IMG/VR virus record: IMGVR_UViG_3300031251_000002
Location: 1 to 64,000 of that record
Strand: one strand, 5' to 3'
Source: a virus
DNA length: 64,000 nucleotides
Within the stretch, counting starts at the first letter, position 1. Each line of letters starts with the position of its first letter. The position numbers were made by a program, and so were the translations under genes. The notes beneath the pieces are model-generated. The model was given only the letters and a program-made list of their open reading frames with translations. It was not told the DNA's origin and ran no database searches. Positions 35,351 through 43,927 of the stretch are shown here, one piece after another.

Positions 35351-35603
35351 GGCGGGCGAGCTTGTTCAGGATCGAGATGGCTGTGACTACGCCTTCGATG
35401 AAGAGTCACGGTATCGAGAAGATTACTACGTGGCGCTTCACATCATCGAGGACGCGCTGGAAGAGGCCCTTGAGGATCCGGACAGCGAATTCCAGACGCT
35501 GAAGGCTGAGAACGATATGCTCCGCGAGGAGTTGGACGATCAGGATGTGTATTGCCAGACCTTCCACGTTAGGTCTGGTGAGGGCGAGGACGCGGTAACC
35601 TAG
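35301..35603 (+). CDS. acidic helical protein
   Basis: 100 aa, strongly acidic, helical with a coiled-coil stretch (A-L-E-E-A-L-E-D-P-D-S-E-F-Q-T-L-K-A-E-N-D). GGGAGG upstream of ATG 35301. It ends 7 bases before rtcB. Confidence 0.7.
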   Translation: MKNSERAEKILSRLVGEAGELVQDRDGCDYAFDEESRYREDYYVALHIIEDALEEALEDPDSEFQTLKAENDMLREELDDQDVYCQTFHVRSGEGEDAVT

Positions 35604-35610
35604 GAGTAAC

Positions 35611-36795
35611 ATGCCGATTAAGCGTACGCTACAGTCGCGGGTGCCAGTCAAGATTTGGACTGAGGATGTGGCAAGCAACGCCATGGATCAGTTGAAGAAC
35701 ACGGCATCTCTGCCCTTCGTCTACCACCACGTAGCGGCCATGCCGGATGTCCACCTTGGCATTGGTGCTACGGTTGGCAGCGTCGTGGCTACGGTGGGTG
35801 CGGTAATGCCCGCCAGCGTTGGTGTGGATATCGGCTGCGGCATGATGTGGATCGAGACCGGATTGGACATCGGTGTTCTCGACGGCAAGCTGCCTGAGCT
35901 TCGCCACAGCATCGAGCGCGGCGTCCCGGTGGGCTTCAACTCCCACAAGGAGCCGAAGATCGCTGCCCAGATTTTCGGGAAGAATTTTGGTCGTCCGATT
36001 GAGGGGGCTGACGACGATGAGCTTATGGGAAAGAGCCTTTGTCAACTGGGTAGCTTGGGCGGCGGGAATCACTTCATCGAGGTGTGCGTCAATCTCGACA
36101 CGAACAAACTCTCAGTCATGCTCCACAGCGGATCACGCAATGTGGGAAAGACTGTGGCCGAACGGTACATCAACAAGGCCAAGCTCCACCACCTCATTAA
36201 ACTGCCCGACCCTGAACTGGCGTACTTTGCCGCCGGGACTGACGAGTTTGCTAACTATGTGAATGACGTTCAGTGGTGTCAGATGTACGCCATGCTGAAC
36301 CGGCAGATCATGATGGACGAGGTGCTGAAGGATCTCGCCCACTTGCTGGGGGTGGATCGGTACAACGCCCACGCGAGTCTGGGTGTTACTCAGAGCGTCA
36401 ACTGCCACCACAACTACATCGCTGAAGAGATTCATTTTGGACAGAAGGTTTTCGTAACTCGTAAGGGAGCGATCAATGCCGAGAAGGGAACGTGGGGAAT
36501 CATTCCGGGAAGTATGGGCACCGGTAGCTTCATCGTTAAGGGCCTTGGGAATCCGGAAAGCTTTAACTCTGCTCCCCACGGTGCTGGTCGTCGTATGTCT
36601 CGCGGTGAGGCAAAGCGGACGTTCACCGTCGCAGACCTTGAAGCTCAGACGAGTGGCGTAGAGTGTCGTAAGGATGCTGATGTTCTCGATGAGGCCCCGG
36701 CAGCATACAAGGATATCGGTGAGGTAATCACTAACTCGTCTGACTTGGTGACCGTCGAGGCACGGATCAAGCAGGTTCTTTGCGTCAAGGGGTAG
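35611..36795 (+). CDS. rtcB: RtcB RNA ligase
   Basis: 394 aa. V-G-V-D-I-G-C-G-M-M (metal-binding Cys), L-G-S-L-G-G-G-N-H-F-I-E-V, M-L-H-S-G-S-R-N-V-G, N-C-H-H-N-Y, and S-A-P-H-G-A-G-R-R-M-S-R carrying the histidine that becomes guanylylated. RtcB joins 2',3'-cyclic phosphate ends to 5'-OH ends with GTP and Mn, sealing the breaks left by anticodon nucleases and tRNA-cleaving toxins. Length is typical of phage RtcB. With the ligase at 3228 and the cREC protein at 43477 it implies an RNA-repair strategy. Confidence 0.93.
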   Translation: MPIKRTLQSRVPVKIWTEDVASNAMDQLKNTASLPFVYHHVAAMPDVHLGIGATVGSVVATVGAVMPASVGVDIGCGMMWIETGLDIGVLDGKLPELRHSIERGVPVGFNSHKEPKIAAQIFGKNFGRPIEGADDDELMGKSLCQLGSLGGGNHFIEVCVNLDTNKLSVMLHSGSRNVGKTVAERYINKAKLHHLIKLPDPELAYFAAGTDEFANYVNDVQWCQMYAMLNRQIMMDEVLKDLAHLLGVDRYNAHASLGVTQSVNCHHNYIAEEIHFGQKVFVTRKGAINAEKGTWGIIPGSMGTGSFIVKGLGNPESFNSAPHGAGRRMSRGEAKRTFTVADLEAQTSGVECRKDADVLDEAPAAYKDIGEVITNSSDLVTVEARIKQVLCVKG

Positions 36796-36796
36796 T

Positions 36797-36964
36797 ATGC
36801 TTCTTGACTTCATTTTCACTTGGTTGTTTAAGTCGCTGGCCTTGCTGTTCGTCTTTGGGGGCTTTGTTGGGATCCTGTATTTGATTGTTTTCGTGAACCC
36901 GTGGTGGGCGCTCTTGCTTGCTCCGTGGCTCGGATTAATCTTAGCCCTTCAGGAAGAGTCATGA
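36797..36964 (+). CDS. two-span membrane protein
   Basis: 55 aa, almost entirely hydrophobic (L-A-L-L-F-V-F-G-G-F-V-G-I-L-Y-L-I and W-A-L-L-L-A-P-W-L-G-L-I-L-A). It starts one base after rtcB stops and ends overlapping the next ATG. Unknown. Confidence 0.66.
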   Translation: MLLDFIFTWLFKSLALLFVFGGFVGILYLIVFVNPWWALLLAPWLGLILALQEES

Positions 36965-37314
36965 CTGACCCCAACTTCACGGTGCGTGAAGGCGACCCCG
37001 AGCATGTGGCCTTTCATCGCCTCTACGATGCGCGTGGTAACACCGCTGAGTTGAGAGAAGCCCATCCTGAATACTGCTCGCAGTGCTTGTACTCGGCTGC
37101 GGCAGAGTGGTTCTATCTGGGCTGGCACTCGAAAGAGAAGTTCAAGTGTGGTGGCTGCGGACATGCTGCCTCTGCGGGCAAATACTGCTCGCTCCGCCCT
37201 GAGCCGGATGAGAGGGAAGAGCAGCGCTTGCGCGAATACGCTAAGGCTGATCTTTGTCCTCATGGCTACAAGCGCTGCTGTGGAAATAAAGCCGCTGACG
37301 AACTGCACCCCTAG
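36961..37314 (+). CDS. Cys/His-rich hypothetical protein
   Basis: 117 aa. C-S-Q-C-L, K-C-G-G-C-G-H-A...C and L-C-P-H-G-Y-K-R-C-C are likely zinc ligands; the charged middle is helical. ATG overlaps the previous stop. Unknown. Confidence 0.7.
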   Translation: MTDPNFTVREGDPEHVAFHRLYDARGNTAELREAHPEYCSQCLYSAAAEWFYLGWHSKEKFKCGGCGHAASAGKYCSLRPEPDEREEQRLREYAKADLCPHGYKRCCGNKAADELHP

Positions 37315-37510
37315 CCTTCTGAAGAAGTGGAATTCCATTCTGAAGAAGCACGGGCTGCGTGTTATCCAGCCCGGTGATAACACTCGACAATTGAATGCGT
37401 CGAAGCGTAGACTTCTGGAAAGCAAGAGGAGGAAGCGTGAAAGTCGGCTCAGTAGTTCTGTTCAAGACAGAGGGCAGTCCAACGGAAGCACGGATCAGGA
37501 GAGTATCTGA
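37262..37510 (+). CDS. basic small protein
   Basis: 82 aa. S-L-L-K-K-W-N-S-I-L-K-K-H-G-L-R-V-I-Q-P is a plausible helix-turn unit, and K-R-R-L-L-E-S-K-R-R-K-R-E a basic helix. The start is uncertain (ATG 37262 overlaps the previous gene by 53 bases; GTG 37280 is possible). The last third overlaps the next gene and looks less natural. Confidence 0.5.
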   Translation: MATSAAVEIKPLTNCTPSLLKKWNSILKKHGLRVIQPGDNTRQLNASKRRLLESKRRKRESRLSSSVQDRGQSNGSTDQESI

Positions 37511-37727
37511 TAACGGCGCTGTGGTTGAAATCGAGTATCCACCCAATGGTTCTACGCTAAGTGTAAAGTGGGTGACGGCTGCTAGCATTCTGGATACGCT
37601 TGGCGAGAAGCCTGATGTGGTTCCTGAGGCCGCACCTGCTCCAGCACCCCCGCCTATCAATCCGCTTCCGGAAGGCATTGACACCTCGCGGTTCGATACT
37701 GCGTCCGGGCTGCATCAGAATCGTTGA
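37437..37727 (+). CDS. SH3-like protein, paralogue of 31513
   Basis: 96 aa, GTG start with AGGAGG upstream. V-K-V-G-S-V-V-L-F...T-E-A-R-I-R-R-V-S-D-N-G-A-V-V-E-I-E-Y...K-W-V-T-A-A-S-I-L-D-T-L aligns with the protein at 31513. A Pro/Ala-rich extension is added at the C-terminus. Function unknown. Confidence 0.75.
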   Translation: MKVGSVVLFKTEGSPTEARIRRVSDNGAVVEIEYPPNGSTLSVKWVTAASILDTLGEKPDVVPEAAPAPAPPPINPLPEGIDTSRFDTASGLHQNR

Positions 37728-38062
37728 TGACGCCCCGGCGTACCCAGCTTCGCCGTCGTAGGCGGCTGTTCAACGATTTTGAGATTACCGACCGGCTCGG
37801 TAATCCGGTAGACACGCAATACCACTTCAACACTTCACCCTATCCGGGACATTTGGAACTGATCTCCGAACATCGGTACGAGACGTTTGAGATGATCTTT
37901 ACGGTTGTAGCGAAAGACGGCGATACGGATGCACAGGAAGTCCGGATACCGACCCGTGACGGTAGGCAGTTCCTTGCGGTCGGCATCCCAGTTCCGGCGT
38001 TGCGTGAAGGCCAGTTTTACCAGTTCCGGCTCAGTCTTGAAGCCTACATGAGTTTGAGGTAA
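37727..38062 (+). CDS. protein with T-P-R-R-T-Q-L-R-R head
   Basis: 111 aa. Head M-T-P-R-R-T-Q-L-R-R-R-R-R then a beta-rich body (Y-P-G-H-L-E-L-I-S-E-H, F-E-M-I-F-T-V-V-A-K-D-G). Shares the head motif with 26343, 30457 and, loosely, 12362 and 30260, while the bodies differ. Unknown. Confidence 0.72.
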   Translation: MTPRRTQLRRRRRLFNDFEITDRLGNPVDTQYHFNTSPYPGHLELISEHRYETFEMIFTVVAKDGDTDAQEVRIPTRDGRQFLAVGIPVPALREGQFYQFRLSLEAYMSLR

Positions 38063-38064
38063 TC

Positions 38065-38316
38065 ATGCCTTACATCACTCCGTTTGAGCGAGAGAAGTTC
38101 GACAGCCACTTGTGTGACTTTCCTTTCATCGCCTCGCCCGGTCAGTTGAATTATGTAATCAGCCGCTTGATGCTGGAGTACGTAAAGAACATGGGTGAAT
38201 CGTACGCGACCTACAACGCCTTGATTGGGGTTTGTGAGGCGGCGAAGCTGGAGCTTTACAGGAAGCTCGTTGCGCCGTACGAGGACGAGAAAGAGAAGAA
38301 GAATGGAAAGCTCTAA
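38065..38316 (+). CDS. DUF6899-like conserved phage protein
   Basis: 83 aa. M-P-Y-I-T-P-F-E-R...G-Q-L-N-Y-V-I-S-R-L-M...Y-A-T-Y-N-A-L-I-G-V-C-E-A-A-K-L-E-L-Y-R-K-L-V-A-P-Y-E-D-E-K closely follows a widespread small phage family (DUF6899 type). Function unknown. Confidence 0.82.
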   Translation: MPYITPFEREKFDSHLCDFPFIASPGQLNYVISRLMLEYVKNMGESYATYNALIGVCEAAKLELYRKLVAPYEDEKEKKNGKL

Positions 38317-38518
38317 GCTGGAGGAGCGCTTCGTCTACGCGCAGGTGCAGGTGGACATCGCCACCGCTGTGCTGGCCGAGATTTCACAGCCCGTCCCGGC
38401 TGAAGACACGATTCCCTATCTGGATCGTTACTGGGCCGATATGGCGATTGGCTATCGGACCCTCGCGCATGAAGCCTTGATGAAACTGAAAAGTCTCGCT
38501 GAAAAAGTAAGCGAGTAA
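38303..38518 (+). CDS. small helical protein
   Basis: 71 aa, helical with A-Q-V-Q-V-D-I-A-T-A-V-L-A-E-I. Overlaps the previous gene by 14 bases. The 78-base gap that follows has no clear terminator. Confidence 0.68.
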   Translation: MESSKLEERFVYAQVQVDIATAVLAEISQPVPAEDTIPYLDRYWADMAIGYRTLAHEALMKLKSLAEKVSE

Positions 38519-38596
38519 CCTCCCAAACCCGGTCTCTGGAAGATTCTTCAATAGTCCGTCTTTGATGTAAGGGCGGAAGCTTGCTCAGGAGTGCCA

Positions 38597-41500
38597 ATGA
38601 AAAAGCTGCTCGGATTGATCGTGCTGGTTGCGACTATGGGGATAGCGTGTTCGGCTCGCCCTCAGCCCCAGCAAGCGAGCGATAAGCTGCCGCCCCTCCC
38701 CAAGCCACCCATCGCGCTGCCGGTTGGCGACGAGGCGGTTGTTACGCCTCCTGTCATTGCCGCAGCGACCGAAGCCCTTGAGACTCTTCCGCGCACAACT
38801 CCCCTTCCTATTTCTGGGCGCTCCTTTGCCAAGTTCTCGACTGCCTCTGCTCCGATTGGCAATACCTACCTCGCGGCTGTGAACGGATCGGGCAACCTTT
38901 GTACGATTGATGCCCCGTGTAGTCGAGCCTACGTTTTTGGTAGTGGTACTCAGATTCACGGGGATGACGTTGTGTATTTCCGTGGTGGTATCTACACCGG
39001 TCTCAACGTCCAACTGACCGCCTCGGGCACCCTTGGCCATCCAATCATCTTTCGTAACTATCAGGATGGCACCTATTTGGGTGAACGAGTAATCTTCCGT
39101 GGTGGTGCTGCCGTTCAGAACGATGTCATCCTCAACAACACTGGTAGCTACAACTGGGTCTGGGGGATTGAGTTCGACCAGTTGCCGACCAACACCGTTC
39201 CTGCTGGCTCAGGAGAAACGAAGTCAGGTCGCGTGTCTTGGTATCAGGGATCGTGGCCTAGCGATATTGCGCTTTCGGATGCAATCAACTCCCTGCCACA
39301 AAGCGGTGCGTACGCTGCCCGCGATGGCCAGAAGTACATCAACATCTACTGCCACGACGTTCGTCAGTGCATCTCTAGCTGGGTAGAGACGACGAATCAG
39401 GAAATCTCAGGCATGCTGGCGATCAATGTCGGCTGGGACGAAGAGCCGGATCCTCTGTGCGGAACTGGCGGCGTCCACCCGGCATGCTTCACGCCCGCTC
39501 GCGGACATGGCTTTCCGGAGTACGTTCAGAACCAGAAGAACTACAGCGGTAATCCGCCCGGAAGCGTGTCGCCCGCTACGCCTTCTACGAAGTACACGCT
39601 GGGCAGTATCGGCCTTGGCGGCTTCACGGGCTGCTTCAAGCTCTATGGCTCAGGCGATCAGAACGAAGAGCAGAACTGGGTCGCTCGACAGAACACGACG
39701 GCTGACTGTGGAGCGCTGTCCACCTATGGCTTGCAGGATAACCTGCTGTTCGGAGGTGGTGGGGCCAATGACACCTACACCGTTGATCAGAACTACGAGT
39801 ACAACTGCTGTACCTTCAATGCTGGTCCGGGTGGTGCATGGGGACCGAACGACAACGGCATCGGTACTTGCACCAATGTCAACATCACTAACAACTTCGT
39901 AGGTTCGCCCTCGACATTTGGTAGTATTGGTGGAACGTCCTGCCACACCCCGACTACGCTGACAGGTAACTCGTTCATGGGTAACACGGTCAACCTGAAC
40001 CGTTCCCTGTACCCGTCCAATACCTACTACTCCTCGACTCCCGCTCAGCAGTTTGTCTTTGTCCGTGCGGATCCGTATGAACCGGGTCGCTGCACGATCA
40101 CAGTCTTCAACTACACGCTGGCTTCGACCGCGCCTGTCGATCTCTCGCAGTGCGGAATGGGCGATGGAACTTCTTGGCAGATTCGTGATGCCTACCGCTT
40201 CCATGGCGATGACAACAACGACACTGGTAACGTTGTCTATGCGGCAGGGACGTACTCGGCAGCGTCTCCAATCCTGAACCTGTCCATGGCAACGGGCACC
40301 CCGGTTGCTCCTGCGAACTGGTCCACGAAACCGGCTGCTGAGACATGGCATGCGCTGACGACTCGCGGCCCGCGCTTTGGTGTCTTCATCCTGCTGCCCT
40401 CGCCTGTGCTTGGCAATAGCTGGTACGCAGCCCCTGCCAACGGTGGCGCTTGCAGCACGATGAACGGCTCTACGTCCGGTACGGGATTGATCAACTGCCC
40501 GTGGGAGCTTCAGACGGCTCTCAACCAGACCTCGATCCATCCGGGCGATACGCTTTGGCTGCGCGGTGGAACCTATTCAGGGACGTATGTCAGCAACCTG
40601 TTGGGCAATACGAGTCAGCCGATTATGGTCAAGCAGTACCCCGGTGAGACGGTGAAGCTCGACGGCGGCACTACGTATGATTTCGGTCTCAACATCTGTG
40701 GTGGCTACACTTGGTTCTGGGATTTTGAAGTCTTCTCGTCATCGACGGATCGGACTTCGGACAACGAGGGTCCGTGGCCGACTGGCCTGAACCGTAGCAA
40801 TGGCGTGACTGGCTCTTGCCCGCCGAATGACTCTCAGAGTGGCGCTATCAAGGGCATCAAGCTCATTCACATGAAGATCCATGACATGGCTGGTGGAGCA
40901 AGCCCGTTCTCTCTGTTCAGCGATTTTGAGATGTACGGGACGACGATTTACAACACCGGATGGGCTTCACCGACAAACATCGGTCACGCGCATAACGTTT
41001 ACATGCAGAATGTCTTTGGTTACAAGCTGATTCAGGACAACCTGTTCTTCGGCGGGTACGCGGAAGACATGCAGCTTTACGGAACTGGTGCGGCATCGCT
41101 CAATGGCGTAACGATTGACGCGAACATCTATGCGGACTCCAGCACCTACGTTGTTAATCAGGGGCGCGAGTTGACGGTTGGTGGAACGTCCGACCTGAAT
41201 AACCTGACGGTTTCCAACAACCTGTTCTACCGTGGACCGAACGGAGACGCGGGTACGTCAGACTGGTACATGGGCTACAACTCGGCATGTCCCGGCGCTT
41301 CTATCACTGGCAACTTCGTTGGAACGGTTACGCTGTGGGGCAGCAACTGCACTGCACCGGCTACCGTTTCTGGTAACACGTTCATGGGTACTTTCAGCGG
41401 CCACTCGCAGTGGGCTGGCAATACCTTCTTGAACAACGTCTACCCGACGAGCGGCTTCAACATCTTCCCGAAGCCATCGAAGTACGAGGCGAACCGTGGG

Positions 41501-42712
41501 TGGATGGTTGTCTACAACTGGGCGAACGCCTCATCGGTCAACCTTGACCTGTCTCCGATTCTCGCACCGGGTACACCGTACACGGTCAAGAACGCGCTTA
41601 ACCCGCCTCAGGCTCCGATTGCGACAGGCACATACACTGGCGGCACGGTTAACATCTTGACTGGACCGTTCCCGATTGCTCCTGCGATTGGTGGTATCCC
41701 GGTTGCTCCGGGAGCGCCGTTCTCGCTTGGCCCGACGTTCAACGTCTTTGAGATCATCCCGACTGGGGGAAGCAGCGGAACGCCGACCCCGACACCGACT
41801 TCAGCCTTTACTCCAACTCCGACGAGGACGCCGACCCCGGTTCCTCCAACGAATACGCCGTCTCCGACTCCAACGCCCACGGCTACTCGTACACCGACCG
41901 CGACTCCGACAAAGGTTCCTACAGCAACCCCGACACCGGGCGGGCCGTGGCACACGTTCCTGAATTCGCCTGTAGTGTCTGCGCCGATGAACATCTCTGG
42001 CGGCTTCGTGAACGCGCCTACGGCTGAGACGGGTACGGCGGTCTATACGTTCACTACGCCGTACACTTCCACGGTCACCTTCTGGGTCTATGCAAATGAT
42101 GCGCTTGACACCGCAGACAGCTTCTACGCCAAGGTGGACTCTGGTTCTGAGGACATCTGGGATGTGGCTGGTAACGGGCCTTGGGGCAACTTCTTCCGCT
42201 GGGATCAGTCCAACGGACGCAACGGCACTGGCGTTGCTTTGACGCTCAACCCGCGTACGTGGGTAATCTCTGGGGCTGGAACGCACACGCTGATTCTCCG
42301 TGCCCGTGAAGCGGGAACGCAGATCAGTGTCGGCATCTATGTCTCGGCTGACCCGTCCTTCTCGCCGCTTACTCCGACTGCGACACCGACGTTCACTCCG
42401 TCGAACACGCCGACCAAGACGGCCACGCCGACCGCTACTCCGACGAAGACTCCAACTCCGACGAGTACGCCTACCAACACGCCGACTCGGACTAACACCC
42501 CGACGAATACACCGACTCGGACCTACACGCCGACTAACACCCCGACGTTTACTCCGTCGAACACTCCGACTGCGACGAATACCTTTACTCCGTCGAACAC
42601 GCCTACGAACACGCCTACGCCTACTCGTACGGCTACGCCGGGGTCTGTCTGTGTAACCATGACGTTCACTAACACCCCGACGTTTACTCCGACCCCGACA
42701 CCGACTCCATGA
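38597..42712 (+). CDS. giant secreted lipoprotein, beta-helix with Thr-Pro linkers
   Basis: 1371 aa. A lipoprotein-type signal (T-M-G-I-A-C, Cys18) opens the protein. Two right-handed parallel beta-helix modules follow (about 75-490 and 590-1020), both starting with a cue like C-(T/S)...G-D-(D/T)-(V/L)-(V/W)...R-G-G-(I/T)-Y and rich in G-N and N-N turns. After a Thr-Pro linker comes a C-terminal beta-sandwich (W-H-T-F...T-V-T-F-W-V-Y-A-N-D-A), then a second long Thr-Pro tail. It could be a glycan-binding or depolymerising surface protein. The signal and lipobox are odd for a tail fibre and suggest export to the host surface. Confidence 0.8.
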   Translation: MKKLLGLIVLVATMGIACSARPQPQQASDKLPPLPKPPIALPVGDEAVVTPPVIAAATEALETLPRTTPLPISGRSFAKFSTASAPIGNTYLAAVNGSGNLCTIDAPCSRAYVFGSGTQIHGDDVVYFRGGIYTGLNVQLTASGTLGHPIIFRNYQDGTYLGERVIFRGGAAVQNDVILNNTGSYNWVWGIEFDQLPTNTVPAGSGETKSGRVSWYQGSWPSDIALSDAINSLPQSGAYAARDGQKYINIYCHDVRQCISSWVETTNQEISGMLAINVGWDEEPDPLCGTGGVHPACFTPARGHGFPEYVQNQKNYSGNPPGSVSPATPSTKYTLGSIGLGGFTGCFKLYGSGDQNEEQNWVARQNTTADCGALSTYGLQDNLLFGGGGANDTYTVDQNYEYNCCTFNAGPGGAWGPNDNGIGTCTNVNITNNFVGSPSTFGSIGGTSCHTPTTLTGNSFMGNTVNLNRSLYPSNTYYSSTPAQQFVFVRADPYEPGRCTITVFNYTLASTAPVDLSQCGMGDGTSWQIRDAYRFHGDDNNDTGNVVYAAGTYSAASPILNLSMATGTPVAPANWSTKPAAETWHALTTRGPRFGVFILLPSPVLGNSWYAAPANGGACSTMNGSTSGTGLINCPWELQTALNQTSIHPGDTLWLRGGTYSGTYVSNLLGNTSQPIMVKQYPGETVKLDGGTTYDFGLNICGGYTWFWDFEVFSSSTDRTSDNEGPWPTGLNRSNGVTGSCPPNDSQSGAIKGIKLIHMKIHDMAGGASPFSLFSDFEMYGTTIYNTGWASPTNIGHAHNVYMQNVFGYKLIQDNLFFGGYAEDMQLYGTGAASLNGVTIDANIYADSSTYVVNQGRELTVGGTSDLNNLTVSNNLFYRGPNGDAGTSDWYMGYNSACPGASITGNFVGTVTLWGSNCTAPATVSGNTFMGTFSGHSQWAGNTFLNNVYPTSGFNIFPKPSKYEANRGWMVVYNWANASSVNLDLSPILAPGTPYTVKNALNPPQAPIATGTYTGGTVNILTGPFPIAPAIGGIPVAPGAPFSLGPTFNVFEIIPTGGSSGTPTPTPTSAFTPTPTRTPTPVPPTNTPSPTPTPTATRTPTATPTKVPTATPTPGGPWHTFLNSPVVSAPMNISGGFVNAPTAETGTAVYTFTTPYTSTVTFWVYANDALDTADSFYAKVDSGSEDIWDVAGNGPWGNFFRWDQSNGRNGTGVALTLNPRTWVISGAGTHTLILRAREAGTQISVGIYVSADPSFSPLTPTATPTFTPSNTPTKTATPTATPTKTPTPTSTPTNTPTRTNTPTNTPTRTYTPTNTPTFTPSNTPTATNTFTPSNTPTNTPTPTRTATPGSVCVTMTFTNTPTFTPTPTPTP

Positions 42713-43452
42713 AGTTGAAGGGCTTAGGGTGGCTCCTGTGCGCGGCTCTTGCCGTGACAGGGCCGCTCTTTGCCCAGACTCCGACACCCACCAATCCGCC
42801 ACCTACGGTCTGCTGGACTTGGACGCCTACCCCGACCAATACCCCGACCCCAACGGCAACCCCGACTAGGACTCCGACACCGACTCCCACGCCGCTTACC
42901 GGCCCGGAAACGGGCTTTGACATGGGGAACGTGGGGGTTGGCGGCTTTGACTCCTTCAACGGCCATGTCTGGTCCGTTTCAGGCGGTGGGGCGGATATTG
43001 GGGGAACAGCCGATGCGGGACGTATCCTGCCCATCACCATCGCCTCACAGGGGTACGTAATTGCTCACATTGCCTCTCAGACGCCATTTGAGGCCGGGGC
43101 CAAGGCTGGAATCATGGTTCGTGACTCCTTGGATCCTAGCGCCCCCAGCGTCTTTATCGGCTACAGCATCGGGACTGGGATCATCAGCATTCACCGGACG
43201 ACTCAAGGCGGTCCAACCACGACTGACTACAGCGCTTCTGGACCGACGACAACATGGCTGCTCATCTCCCGAGCGGGGACGCGCTTCCAGACTTGGAGAT
43301 CGGCTGATCGGCAGTCGTGGGTTCTGGTCAGCACGGTAACCATCAGCATGTCCAACTCGGCTCAGGCGGGGGTCATCGTTTCCTCGCATGATCTCGCCCA
43401 GCTTTCCACCGTCATCTTCGATACCTTCAAGGTAGTTTCTACCATCCCCTAA
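42709..43452 (+). CDS. secreted lectin-like protein with Thr-Pro linker
   Basis: 247 aa. Signal peptide ending L-F-A-Q, a Thr-Pro linker (residues 24-64), then D-I-G-G-T-A-D-A-G...A-K-A-G-I-M-V-R-D-S-L...W-L-L-I-S-R-A-G, as in DUF1349/concanavalin-type domains of bacterial surface enzymes. ATG overlaps the stop of the giant lipoprotein, so the two are co-expressed. Likely carbohydrate binding. Confidence 0.78.
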   Translation: MKLKGLGWLLCAALAVTGPLFAQTPTPTNPPPTVCWTWTPTPTNTPTPTATPTRTPTPTPTPLTGPETGFDMGNVGVGGFDSFNGHVWSVSGGGADIGGTADAGRILPITIASQGYVIAHIASQTPFEAGAKAGIMVRDSLDPSAPSVFIGYSIGTGIISIHRTTQGGPTTTDYSASGPTTTWLLISRAGTRFQTWRSADRQSWVLVSTVTISMSNSAQAGVIVSSHDLAQLSTVIFDTFKVVSTIP

Positions 43453-43456
43453 AATT

Positions 43457-43467
43457 TGTGGTAACAT
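43457..43467 (+). promoter_or_regulatory. TGTGGTAACAT extended -10 promoter, copy 4
   Basis: Same 11-mer as at 7794, 11664 and 34204, in the 24-base gap before the cREC gene at 43477. Confidence 0.6.
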
Positions 43468-43476
43468 CGTTCCGCT

Positions 43477-43761
43477 ATGAAAATATGGCTGGATGATCTG
43501 CGACCGGCCCCCAAGGGGTGGCTGTGGTGCAAGTCCGTTACCGAGGCACAGATTGCTCTGCGTAGCGGGGCAGTCGAGAACTTGTCTCTGGATCACGACT
43601 TGGGTAACCAAGACGATGGGGACGGGATCAAGCTCGTTCTCTGGCTCTGCGAGGCGGAGAAGTTCTGGCCTCGTTCCCGCCCGACCGTTCACAGCCGCAA
43701 TCCCGTAGGCCGCGAGAACATGCTTGCTTTGATCCAGAGGTACGGGCCGTATGAAGAGTAA
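43477..43761 (+). CDS. cyclic-phosphate-processing receiver (cREC) domain protein
   Basis: 94 aa. M-K-I-W-L-D-D-L-R-P-A-P-K-G-W...V-E-N-L-S-L-D-H-D-L-G-N...G-D-G-I-K-L-V-L-W-L follows the cREC (receiver-like) family, a stand-alone domain predicted from genome context to process cyclic phosphates in RNA-repair systems. The acidic D-D pair and the D-H-D loop match its proposed active site. Own promoter. This links to RtcB and the ligase at 3228; activity is not demonstrated for this protein. Confidence 0.82.
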   Translation: MKIWLDDLRPAPKGWLWCKSVTEAQIALRSGAVENLSLDHDLGNQDDGDGIKLVLWLCEAEKFWPRSRPTVHSRNPVGRENMLALIQRYGPYEE

Positions 43762-43927
43762 GAGGGTGTCCCCTAAGCCGAGGGAGTGGTGGGCGTACGA
43801 CAGCGGGCTTACGGATTCGGGACAAGTCTTGATGGGGTTCGCTATCCGAAACAGTCCGTGGAACGGAGATGTGCCGCGCATCCGCGTCCGCGAAGTCCTC
43901 CCCCGGAAGAAGGGGAAAAAGAAGTGA
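43751..43927 (+). CDS. small basic protein
   Basis: 58 aa. E-W-W-A-Y-D-S-G-L-T-D-S-G-Q-V-L-M-G-F-A-I-R-N-S-P-W forms a likely beta hairpin; both ends are basic. Overlaps its neighbours by 11 and 1 bases. Unknown. Confidence 0.6.
   Translation: MKSKRVSPKPREWWAYDSGLTDSGQVLMGFAIRNSPWNGDVPRIRVREVLPRKKGKKK

Noticed and set aside
39650-40540. 296-codon minus-strand frame
   Set aside because: Antisense to the beta-helix lipoprotein; no start signals and Arg/Val-rich shadow composition.
41801-42802. 333-codon minus-strand frame
   Set aside because: Arises from the Thr-Pro repeats on the plus strand, giving an Arg/Ser-rich shadow without a plausible fold.
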